64,000 bases of DNA from contig NC_058520.1 in NCBI RefSeq assembly GCF_904849725.1, positions 400,843,993 through 400,907,992 of the forward strand, written 5' to 3'. The DNA is from Hordeum vulgare subsp. vulgare. Lineage: Eukaryota; Streptophyta; Magnoliopsida; Poales; Poaceae. The position numbers and the translations under genes were made by a program. Of this stretch, positions 35,560-46,398 are shown one piece after another. Under the pieces are notes generated by a model. It did no database searches. It was not told the DNA's origin and was given only the letters and a program-made list of their open reading frames with translations. Position 1 is the stretch's first letter, and every line of letters starts with the position of its first letter.

Positions 35560-38203
35560 TTCTATCGCTTTTATGCCTAGCTAAAGGCGTTAAACAATAG
35601 CGCTTGTTGGGAGGCAACCCAATGGATTTATGTTTTTCTTTCTGTTTTGTTGCGTCCACACCATCATAATTCTGTTGTGAGTGTGTTTTTTGTGTTTGAG
35701 CCAAGCAAAACCTTTATGACTAGTCTTGGTAATGGTTGTTTGATCGTGCTGGAAAAAGAAAAAAACTTTTTGCTCACGAGATGGTTTTTCATTTTTATTA
35801 AGAAAGAGCTTTTGAGTTGATTCTTTCTGCTTCTGGTTGATATGCCTTTTGCCCAGGCAGTCGTAATTGTTCAGAATTTTTGAGGTACCATAAGTATACG
35901 AAGTATACAGATTGCTACAGACTGGTCTGTTTTTGACATATTCTGTTTTTGTTGAGTTGGTTGCTTGTTTTGATGAAACTATGGTTAGTATCGGGGGGTA
36001 CTAGCCATGGAAAAGTCAGAATATAGTAGCCCAACACCAATATAGATAGAATTAAAGTTTGCTACAATACCAAAAGAAGTGGTAGTTTGTTTTCTTGTGC
36101 TAATGTTATCACAAGTTTCTGTTTAAGTTTTGTGTTGTGAAGTTTTCAAGTTTTGGGTGATGTTCTCATGGACAATGGGATAAAGAGTGGAAAGAGCTCA
36201 ACCTTGGGTATGCCCAAGGCATCCCAAGCCATATTCAAGGACACCAAAAAGCCTAAGCTTGGGGATGCCCCGGGAAGGCATCCCCTCTTTCGTCTTCAAT
36301 CCATCGGTAACATTACTTGGAGCTATATTTTTATTCACCACATGATATGTGTTTTGCTTGGAGCGTCTTGTATCGTAGGAGTCTTTTATTTTTTTTGTGT
36401 CACAATCATCCTTTCTGCACACATTTTTGAGAGAGAGAGAGACATGCACTCATCGTGATTTTCCTAGAATGCTCATAGTGCTTCACTTATATCTTTTGAG
36501 CTAGATAATTTTGCTCTATGTGCTTCACTTATATCTTTTAGAGCACGGCGGTGCGTGACTTGGTAGTTGGCTTATGCTATGAAAGTAGTACCAAAGGTGA
36601 TAGGTACCCAAAAAGGATACAAAAACCTCCATCTTCATGTGCATTGAGTAGAAAGAGAAGTCTTGATTTCTCTCAATTAGTTTTGAGATGTGGATTTGGT
36701 AATATTGAGAGCTATGTTAGTAGGGTGTTGTGAATCTAGAAATACTTGTGTTGAAGTTAGTGATTCCCGTAGCATGCACGTATGGTGAACCGCTATGTTA
36801 GGAAGTCAGAGCATAATTGATCTATTGATTGTCATCCTTTGTGTTGAGGTCGGGATCGCGCGATGGTTAACACCTACCAACCCTTCCCCTAGGAGTATGC
36901 GTTTAGCACTTTGTTTCGATTACTAATAAAAACTTTCGCAACAAGTATGTGAGTTCTTCATGACTAATGTGAATCCATGGTATAGATGCACTTTCACCTT
37001 CCACCATTGCTAGCCTCTCTAGTGCCATGCAATTCTCGCCGGTGCACAAACCCACCATATGCCTTCCTCAAAACACCCACCATACCTACCTACTATGGCA
37101 TTTTCATAGCCATTCCGAGATATATTGCCATGCAACTCCCACCGTTCCGTCTCATGACTTGTGTCGTCACTCTCATATTGCCATTGCATGATCGTAAGAA
37201 AGCTAGCAAGATGTTTCAACGTCATACGCCAAGCTAGATCGTTGCACATGTCGGTACACTGCCGGAGGCATTTCCTATAGAGTCATCATTGTTCTAAGCT
37301 TTGAGCTATGAGTAAATAAAAGTGTGATGATCATCATTATTAGAGCATTGTCCCATGTGAGTAAATAAAAAAAAAGAGGCCAAAGAGCCCATACAAAAAA
37401 AGAGAAAAAAAGAAGAGGCCTAACAGCCCAAATGAAAAAAAAGAGAAAAAGAGAGAAGGGACAATGCTACTATCTTTTTCCACACTTGTGCTTCATAATA
37501 GCACCATGTTCTTCATGATTGAGAGCTTCTTGCTTTGTCACTACCATATGGTAGTGGGAATCTTCATTATATAACTTGGCTTGTATATTCCAATGATGGA
37601 CTTCCTCAAAATTGCCCTAGGTCTTCGTGAGAAAGCAAGTTGGATGCACACCCACTAGTTTTCCTTTTGAGCTTTCACATACATATAGCTCTAGTTCATA
37701 CCTTGTATGGCAATCCCTACTCATTCACATTGATATATATTAATGGGCATCTCCATAGCCCTTTGATACGCACTACCACCACCACACTCTATTCCACTTA
37801 TAGTGATATATCCATGGCTCACGCTCATGTATTGTCTGATAGTTATAAAAGGTTTGAGAAAGTAAGAGTGCGAAAACAATTACTTGGCCAATACCGAGGC
37901 TGTGCATGATTTACATTAGTTGTGTGAGGATGATGGAGCATAGCCAGACTATATGATTTTGTAGGGATAACTTTCCTTGGCCTTGTTATTTTGAAAGTTC
38001 ATGATTACCTTGCTAGTTTGCTTGAAGTATTATTGTTTTCATGTCAATAGCAAACTATTGTTTCGAATCTTACGGATCTGAACATTCATGTCATGTGAAA
38101 GAAGTTCCAAAGGACAACTATGCTATTTAGCATTCCACATCAAAAATTCAGTCTTTATCACTTCCCTACTCGAGGACGAGCAGGAGTTAAGCTTGGGGAT
38201 GCT
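35560..38203 (+). other. N/B-type 3' untranslated region with PPT
   Basis: 2.6 kb without a supported ORF. Begins with the block TAGCGCTTGTTGGGAGG, also in O (reverse strand, about 55305-55335), and shares the TCGGGGGGTA block (35990; O near 50180). AAGCTTGGGGATGC occurs at 36255 and again before LTR B (38189-38202, PPT). An A/G-rich low-complexity stretch lies at 37365-37460. It belongs with LTR B and element O, not with LTR A. Confidence 0.75.
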
Positions 38204-39741
38204 TGATACGTCTCCAACGTATCTATAATTTTTGATGGTTTCATGCTATTATCTTGTCAAACTTTGGATGTTTTGCATGCCTTTTATATATTTTTTGGGA
38301 CTAACTTATTAACTCAGTGCCAAGTGCCAGTTCCTGTTTTTTCCATGTTTTTGACCGCTTTCAGAGGAGGATTTTGAACGGAGTCCAAACGGAATGAAAC
38401 TGCCAAAAAGATTTTTTCGGAACAGAAAAAGATCGGGAAGCCGGAGAATCAGGGCAGGGGGCCACCAGGGACCCCAAAATCCCTCATGGCGCGGCGAGGG
38501 GGGCCCGCGCCCCCTGGCTTGTGGGCTCCCTCAGCCTCCTTTGCCCTAGGTTTTGCGCCTATATATTGTCTAAAATTCCATAAAAAATAAAGAGATCATC
38601 GAAAGTACTTTTCCTCTGCCGCAAGCTTCTGTCTCCGCAAGATCCCATCTGGGGCACGTTCTGGTGCCCTGTCGGAGGGGGATTCGGATACGGAGGGCTT
38701 CTTCATCAACACCATGACCTCTCCGATGATGCGTGAGTAGTTCACCATAGACCCTTGGATACGGAGGGCTTCTTCATCAACACCATGACCTGTCCATAGC
38801 GAGTAACTAGATGGCTTCTTCTCTCTCTTGGATCTTCAATACAAAGTTCTCCATGATCTTCATGGAGATCAATCCGATGTAATCTTGTTTTGCGGTGTGT
38901 TTGTCGAGATCCGATGAATTGTGGATTTATGATCAGATTATCTATGAATCTTATTTGAGTTTCTTCTGATCTCTCTTATGCATGATTTCATATCCTTGTA
39001 ATTCTCTTCGAGTTGTGGGTTTTGTTTGGCCAACTAGATCTATGATTCTTATAATGGGAGAAGTGCTTGGTTTTGGGTTCATACCATGCGGTGACCTCAC
39101 CCAGTGACAGAAGGGGTAGCGAGGCACGCATCGTGTTGTTGCCATCAAAGGTAAAAAGATGGGGTTTTCATCATTGGTTTGAGATTATCCCTCTACATCA
39201 TGTCATCTTGCTTAAGGCGTTACTCTGTTCGTCATGGACTCAATACACTAGATGCATGCTGGATAGCGGTCGATGTGTGGAGTAATAGTAGTAGATGCAG
39301 AAAGTATCGGTCTACTTGTCTCGGACGTGATGCCTATATGTATGATCATTGCCTTAGATATCGTCATGACTTCGCGCGGTTCTATCAATTGCTCGACAGT
39401 AATTTGTTCACCCACCGTAATACTTGTTATTTTGGGAGAAGCCTCTAGTGAACACTATGGCCCTGGGGTCTACTCCACACCATATTTTCAGCCTTACTCT
39501 TTTTCTTCATTGCACTTTCCGCCTTCAGATCTCACTTTGCATTCAATCTTGAAGGGATTGACAACCTCTTTAAAGCGTTGGGTGCAAGCTCTTTTGTGTT
39601 TGCGCGGGTACTCTCGACTTGACGAGATTCTCCTACTGGATTGATACCTTGGTTCTCAAACTAAGGGAAATACTTATTGCTCCTGTGCTGCATCACCCTT
39701 TCCTCTTCAAGGGAAAAACCAACGCAAGCAAGTCTCCGTCA
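38204..39741 (+). repeat. Internal LTR of type B inside the composite element
   Basis: 1538 bp, starts TGATACGTCTCCAACG, ends CCGTCA; TATA-like CTATATATT at 38559-38567. Related to the LTRs of O (same start and similar end), clearly different from LTR A in the middle and at the end. Preceded by a PPT and followed by a PBS. Flanking bases ATGCT and ACGTG do not match, so it is not a solo LTR. Carries a 71-bp period duplication: the 35-bp string at 38686-38720 recurs at 38757-38791. Confidence 0.88.
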
Positions 39742-39754
39742 ACGTGTTAATTTC

Positions 39755-39806
39755 TGGCGCTGTTGTTTGCGAATTAGCAGAAGGATTTCGGGCGCTGTTG
39801 CCGGGG
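39755..39806 (+). other. Duplicated primer-binding site after LTR B
   Basis: A first partial tRNA-Asp PBS, TGGCGCTGTTG (39755-39765), lies at the normal distance from the LTR. A second, GGGCGCTGTTGCCGGGG (39790-39806), follows 35 bp later with a similar lead-in (TTTC before both). Both have C to T at the same place. A local duplication is likely. Confidence 0.75.
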
Positions 39807-39857
39807 AAGCACAGCTATATTCTCTGAGTCACTTGGGATTGACGTCTGCTGGTCACT

Positions 39858-42526
39858 ATGAGGAATCCGAAAGATCCAAGAACTGAAATCTTGCCCTCAA
39901 CTACGAGGACAGGTAAGGAACTGCCATCTAGCTCTGCTCTTGATTCACCTTCAGTTATGAGTAAGTTTGCGCCACCGCCTCCTGCTAGAAATCTTGATAT
40001 GTCGTGTGTGCTTGATGATGCTACTTCTGCTGCCCATGATGCTTATGATGATGCTATGCCTGATACTGCTTTGCCTGATGATGCTATGCCTGATACTGCT
40101 TTGCATGATGATGCCATGCTTGATACTGCTTTGCCACTAGGTGCATTCCATGATGCACAAATTGCTAGAGTTGCTGCTAGATGTGATGATACTTCTGAAA
40201 CTGCTGATACTATTGAAGTAGAACCTGCTACTATGCCTGAATTGCCTGATATGCCTGAACGCTATGTTATGGAGAGAGAGATAGATGAGGATTTTCTTGC
40301 GTGTAAGGATAGATATGATGTTGAGAAATTACTGATCAAGTGGAAAGAAAAATCTCTGAACGCTAGGATGAAATACGACCCGAAGTTTGCTACTTCGCCT
40401 ATCTTTGTGACCGATAAGGATTATGAATTCTCTATCGACCCTGAGTTAGTCACTCTGGTCGAATTTGATCCTTTTCACGGTTATGACTCTGAAACGGTTG
40501 TAGCCCATCTTACCAAACTGCACAATATAGCCACCCTATTGACTAGTGAGGAAAAGATCCGCCACTACTATATCCTCAAGTTGTTTCCTTTCTCGCTAAA
40601 GGACGATGCTAAGACTTGGTTCACTTCTCTTGCCCATGGTTGTGTGCGTAGCCCCAGGATATGGTCTACTACTTATCTAAAAAATATTTCCCTGCCCATA
40701 AGAAGCAAGCTGCCTTGCAGGAAATATATAACTTTGCTCAAGCTAAAGAAGAGAGTCTCCCACAAGCTTGGGGGAGGCTCGTCCAACTACTTAATGCTTT
40801 GCCTGATCACCCTCTTGAGAAGAATGAAATACTTGATATCTTCTATAATGGACTTACCGATGCTTCCAAAGAGCACCTAGATAGTTGTGCCGGTTGTGTT
40901 TTTAGGGAACGAACTGTAGAACAAGCTGAGATTCTACTGAATAACATCTTGTGCAACGAGAATGCTTGGACCATTCCCGAACCACCTCCTAAGCCAACTC
41001 CGAAGAAAAGAGGTATTCTATTCCTCAATCCTGAAGATATGCAAGAAGCTAAGAAATCTATGTGAGAGAAAGGCATTAAATCTGAAGATGTCAAAAATCT
41101 ACCACCTATCAAAGAGATCCATGGTCTTGATAACCCGATACAGGTAGTAGAAGTAAATTCTCTGCGTAGGTTTGATGAGAGTGATATTCCTTTTGATAAA
41201 CCTGCTAGGTTTTTCCTGGATGAATTTGATAACTTTGTTGCCAAACAACAGAGTTTCAATGATTATGTTAGCACACAATTGGAACAGAATGCTCGTATGC
41301 TTAGTCATTTAAGTGCTTGTGTGGACAGAAATGTCAATCATCTTAAGCTTCTGATTAAACATGCCTCTATGGTTACTACTCAGGTAGAACAAGTACTTAA
41401 AGCTCGGAATGACTTGCTCAATGAGTTGAATGACAATTCTGTCAAAGTCGTCACTAGAGGCGGTAGAATGACCCAGGAACCTTTGTATCCTGAGGGTCAT
41501 CCTAAGAGAATTGAACAAGATTCTCAACTAGTTAGCACTGATGCACCTAGTCATCCTAGAAAGAACAAGAAAGATGATAGGAACTTGCACGCTAGCAACC
41601 ATGATGCTGATACACCTGAGAGTCCAAACAATGTCTCTATTTCTGATGCCGAGACACTATCTGGTAATGAACATGAGCCTAATGATAATATCAATAGTGA
41701 TGTTCATGATGATGCTCAACCTAGCAATGATAAGGATGTGGAGATTGAACCTGTTGATCTTGATAACCCACAGCCTAAGAATAGAAGATACGATAAGAAT
41801 GACTTCGCTGCTAGGAAGCATGGTAAAGAAAGGGAACCATGGATTCAGAAACCCATGCCCTTTCCTCCCAAACCATCCAATAAAAAGGATGATGAGGATT
41901 TTGAGCGATTCATTGAAATGATTAGACGTGTCTTCCTGCAAATGCGTTTGACAGATATGCTCAAAATGTCTTCGTATGCTAAGTACATGAAGGATATTGT
42001 GACTAATAAGAGGAGGATACCTAAGGTTGAGATTTCCACCATGCTTGCAAATTATACCTTCAAGGGTGGAACTCCTAAGAAACTAGGTGATCCCGGTGTG
42101 CCCACTATACCTTGCTCCATTAAAGGTAACTACGTTAGAACTGCTTTATGCGACCTTGGAGCCGGTGTTAGTGTTATGCCTCTCTCTCTTTATTGTAGAC
42201 TTGAACTGGATAAGTTGACACCCACTGAAATCTCTCTGCAAATGGCCGACAAATCAACTGCTTTCCCTATCGGCATTTGTGAGGATGTGCCCGTTGTGGT
42301 TGCTAACGTTACTATCTTAACAGACTTTGTTATATTGGATATTCCCGAGGATGATGCCATGGCGGTCATCCTCGGAAGACCCTTCTTAAACACTGCAGGG
42401 GCTGTTATAGATTGCAACAAAGGCAATGTCACTTTCCATGTCAACTGTAATGAGCATACGGTGCACTTTCCGAAGAAACAATATCGAGTACATTGCATCA
42501 ATGCCCTATTACTCGTGTCAGGATGA
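39858..42526 (+). pseudogene. Gag-protease B, without reverse transcriptase
   Basis: ATG at 39858. The N-terminus is acidic and contains three 10-residue repeats (DDAMPDTALP type, 40047-40136). The gag domain includes FPFSLKDDAKTWFTSL, a frameshift near 40650, YFPAHKKQAALQEIYNF, LPQAWGRLVQLL and FYNGL. TGA at 41063 breaks the frame, which continues to a helical segment (FVAKQQSFNDYVSTQLEQN). The last frame (41279-42526) carries the aspartic protease: CDLGAGVSVMPLSLY and AVILGRPFLNTAGAVID. The frame stops at 42524 and no RT follows. QAWGRL is encoded with AAGCTTGGGGGAG (40764-40776) as in element C. This gag-protease could supply particles but not cDNA or integration. Confidence 0.88.
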
Positions 42527-42779
42527 AGTATGATTTGCTTGTTGGGGAGATACACATCCCCATTGAGGTGACATAGTGACTATTCAAGAATTCTCCGTTC
42601 TCTTTTGCGATTCGAAAAAGTTTGTCAAGGAGACTTGATCAACCTCATCGACGGATTTCTTTTGATGAACATGAGATGGATGAATCGAGGAGTCACAAAC
42701 CTCTGTTTCAAGCTTTCACCTTCGGTTGCTTAGAAGAAAATGATAGAATTAGTTTAGTTTTCCCTGTTTTCTTGTTTAG
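42527..42779 (+). other. Junction region between B-type gag-protease and A-type 3' part
   Basis: Short remnants after the protease stop; no RT motif. Somewhere in this stretch the B-type sequence must pass into A-type sequence. I could not place the breakpoint. Confidence 0.4.
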
Positions 42780-43010
42780 CGTCCGGTAGAAAAGTACCCC
42801 GAAAATAAAAGTTCTCAGAACGTCCTGAAAATCTAGTACGATTTTTTCTGGAATTTTTGAAAAATACTGGGACGAAGAGCTTGTCTGGGTGCTACACCAA
42901 TGGGCCGCAAGCCCTTGGGGCGCGGGCACCCCCCCTAGCCGCGCCACCCAGGCTTGTGGGGCCCACAGGCACCCCCTCCAATCATTCTTGCTCTCATCTG
43001 GTTCTCCTAC
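42780..43010 (+). promoter_or_regulatory. LTR-like block upstream of the composite element's 3' ORF
   Basis: Resembles LTR A over about 200 bp: AAATAAAAGTTCTC, CCTGAAAAT, a TTTTTCTGGAATT run and GAAAAATAC in the same order as 33345-33410, then a GGGCC-rich part with CCCCCC, GCCGCGCCA and GGCCCACAGGC as in 33440-33520. The TATA of the LTR is not conserved. It lies about 360-590 bp before the conserved part of the 3' ORF. Similarity is seen, promoter function is inferred. Confidence 0.55.
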
Positions 43011-43371
43011 CTCCAGAAAAAATTGTTGCACAGCTCAAACCCGTGTTCTTGCTCCTCTTGCTGGGATTTTCGATCTCTTGGCTCAAAGAACCGTTCTCCG
43101 AACTGTTTTGGGGAAATTACTCCTTGGTAAGTGACTCCTCCATTGGTCCAATTAGTTTTTTCTCTAGTGCCTTATACTCTGCGTATTTTTGCTGCCTTGG
43201 TGACCATGTTCTTGAGCTTTGCATGCTGATTTTAGCTGGTCCCAAGTAGTTTTGATGCGTAATATGGCATCTAGGCACTTGTGGGAGTAGTTGCTATGAG
43301 TTTTGTTGAGCCTTGTTTACTTTTCCATAGAATCACTAAAAATTTCAGAAAATTTCAGAGATAGAAAAGGG

Positions 43372-44382
43372 AAAAGATGAGGTGGTTCTTAAGAGGCTCT
43401 TCAAGCTGTGACCCAAGGATGATGGGAGTGAGAAGAAGCCCAAGTATTTGGTCCCTCAAGTCGCAGAAGTTCGAGCTTGCGAGTGGCCAAGTGACGTGTT
43501 CTTACGTGCCGCTGGAATTTATGAGGACTTTTATCACTTGGTGGAAAACGCAGGCCTTACCGCCTTCATTGATGATAAGTGTCCGCAATGCCTCCTCCTC
43601 ACTAATATCTTCGTACACAACTTTAACTTCTATCCGAGGAAGAATCCTCCTATGGTTGAGTTAAAACTTTATGATATCCCCCAGCACATGTCACTCAAAG
43701 ATTTTTGCAATGTTTGCAAATTACCTTACGTTGGGGATATTCATGAACCTCGTCCACGGAACTTGGAAGCTTTCATCGATACAATTGTTGTAGGAGAGGA
43801 GAGAGGAGTGTCTTGTGCTAGAGCTGCTAGCATTCATTTTCCCGTGCTTCGGTACTTCTCACTTTTTGTGGGAAAATGTTTGATTGGCCGTGGGAAAGTT
43901 GGGTCACTTTGTTCCCCAGATCTTGCGGTCTTGCGCGAAGCCCTTTATAATTATAAAATTATAGCTTGGGCGCCATAGTAGCTCAACGGTTGAACACGAA
44001 CCGTTCTAAGGGCATTAGCTATGAAGGTATCTATGCTACTCGTCTTGCTAGACACTTTGAGATACCTATTAGACTAGAGGAGGAAGAAGAGATTCTTCTT
44101 CCCGAGAGATATCTAGATTACGATAGCATGGTTTGCCATGACTTTCTTGATAGAGATATAAATAGAAGGATGATTTATAACCTGGTATTTAGTGAGGGTA
44201 CTCGTGAGACTATTACTTTGCCTGCTCCTTCTTTGTTCGATCTTCATGCAGGCAGGTACATTATTATGGCCTCGGACATCTACGCATATTGGGGCCTAGC
44301 CCAACCACAGGTGCCCGTGCCCGAGCCACCAGTCGAGTACCAGACGCCAGTTTATCAGTGGGAGCCAGAGGAGCTCACATAG
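43372..44382 (+). pseudogene. Extra 3' ORF of the A-type element, Athila ORF-like
   Basis: Decayed by a TGA near 43410 and a frameshift near 43970. The conserved part reads VPQVAEVRACEWPSDVFL, IYEDFYHLVENAGLTAF, NIFVHNFNFYPRKNPPM, MSLKDFCNVCKLPYVGDI, IHFPVLRYFSLFVGKCLIGRG, then MGAIVAQRLNTN and LPERYLDYDSMVCHDF. The order and the LxDFCxxCKLP block recall proteins grouped as ATHILA ORF-1 / putative plant transposon protein, by memory. No signal peptide; weak hydrophobic stretch around FPVLRYFSLFVG only. The Pro-rich tail ends at TAG 44380. Position after pol is env-like but the content is not envelope-like. Confidence 0.65.
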
Positions 44383-46384
44383 CAGTGGCATCCTCAGTCC
44401 ACTCCGGAGTATCCCGGAGCTGGTTATTTCACTCCTTGGGAGTAGACCAACTTAGGCCAAAATCCTAAGCTTGGGGGAGTACGTTTTCTCACCGACTTTA
44501 CATTCTTGCGTATGCTTTCACTTTGTTCGTCGGTGTTCACACTTTGCCACTCTATCATCCATGCTAGTTTATTTTCTTTTTCTAGTTTTCTTTTCGTGTG
44601 TCTTTCTAGTTTGAGAAAACCCAAAAAGATTTTATTTTTCTTCTTTTCCTTGTTGGGAGCTTTCCCGTGTAAATAGTTTTCTTTTTCTTTGGGTCAAGGT
44701 AGAAGATCATGGTTACAATGTTTAGTGGCTCTCGCATGCATATCTGTTGATCTGTCAAAGAGCCATATTACTTTGTCTTCTCCTTTGTGTTTTCCTGCAG
44801 ATTCCAGCGTAGTCCAATGCACGAGAACGCTTATTATTGTTCACATCGTTCGTTCGTGCAAGTGAAAGGCAATAATGACGATATATGATGAAGTGACTGA
44901 GCCTGGAAAAGCTGGTATGAACTCAATCTATTTTGTTTTTGTAAATATGACTAGCTCATCATGCCTGATTCAGCTTTGTTGTGAGAGAAACATGTTTGCA
45001 ATGACAAATTAGAGATCGTAGTTGCTTATGCCATGCTTACTTAGCTAGGAGCTTATAATGGTTTGTCTTGGATGCCCACATGAATTTTGAGATGACTGTG
45101 TTGTAGTATGATAGGATGGTATCCTCCTTTCAATGATTCAAGTGGCTTGACTTCGCGCATGTTGACGCATGTAGTTGAAACAAGATCAACATAGCCTCTA
45201 TGATATTCATGTTCATGGTGATTTATGTCCTACTCATGCTTGCATTCAACGTTAGTTAATCTCAATGCATTTTGATGACTGTTGTCGCTCTCTAGTTGGT
45301 CGCTTCCCAGTCTTTTGCTAGCCTTCACTTGTACCAAGCGGGGGTACTGCTTGTGCATCCACTTCCATAAACCCAAAGTTGTTCCAGATGAGTCCACCAT
45401 ACCTACCTATATGCGGTATCTACCTGTCGTTCCAAGTAAATATGCATGTGCCACTCTCTAAACCTTCAAGAAATAATCTGTTTTGTATACCCGAACCGCT
45501 CATGTGGTGACAGGGGGGGTATCAGTATCTTCCATGCTAGGCGTGTTATCCTCGATATGTGTTTATTCACTATCATTCACGAGAAAGGGGCCGGTAATTT
45601 GAATTCCCAGTTCGATGCTCAAATCGAAAAGATAATTGCAAACAAAACACCCCCAGGATTGATGTTGGTATGGACGGTACCCGAGGATTCGGCTAGCCGT
45701 GGAGTGTGATTGATTGGTGGTGGGGGAGTCAAAACTTTACTTTTCTGTTTGGGAGCCGCCTATAGCATGTGTAGCGTGGAAGATGTTGAGAACTCTTAGT
45801 CATTGCGTTGACAATGAGAGCATGCCACCCAAAATAATTATGTCTGTTTTTAAAGTTTGAGCTCTGGCACCTCTGTAAATCAATGCTTCCCTCTGCGAAG
45901 GGCCTGTCTATTTATGTTCCTGTCGAGTCATCCTCCTCTTATAAAAGCACCAATTAGAGAGCACCTCTGTTGTTTTTATGCTTTGCTTTTAACTGTGTTG
46001 AGTATGACTGTGACTAGATCTTCTTTGCCATGAATTACAATGTTTAGTCAGCCCTTGGTCTTTGAAGGTGCTCTGCATTTATGTTTTGCGGTCTCAGAAA
46101 GAGCTAGCGAGATACCACCTGTTCGTACTGCTTCATGTTGTTTTGATTGAAGTGTTGACATTTGAGGCTTATTATTATTTGCTCGCTAGTTGATTATGCC
46201 ATTGATATGAGTTTACTGTGAGACCTAGATGTCATTTGCTTATGTGGTTTGCTTGTGATCTTGCTGAAATTCTGGTTCTGAGTTAGACATAGTTGCCACA
46301 ACAAGATCACACAGAGTTCGTCAAAGTTTTTCTTTTGTCTCTTTCAGTTTGTCAGCTGAATTGCTTGAGGACAAGCAAGGCTTT
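44383..46384 (+). other. A-type 3' untranslated region
   Basis: 2 kb, no supported ORF. AAGCTTGGGGGAG at 44467-44479 lies 85 bp after the 3' ORF, as in element C. The end has GAGGACAAGCAAGG before the true PPT. Confidence 0.75.
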
Positions 46385-46398
46385 AAGCTTGAGGGAGT
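46385..46398 (+). other. Polypurine tract of the composite element
   Basis: AAGCTTGAGGGAGT directly before TGATACG of the 3' LTR; one G to A change against the version in element C. Confidence 0.88.

Noticed and set aside
37365..37460. A-rich repeat resembling a retroposon tail
   Set aside because: No LINE/SINE body or target duplication; low-complexity part of the N-type 3' UTR.
38204..39741. Solo LTR inserted in the composite element
   Set aside because: No target duplication, and it is flanked by its own PPT and PBS, so it is part of a longer internal structure.
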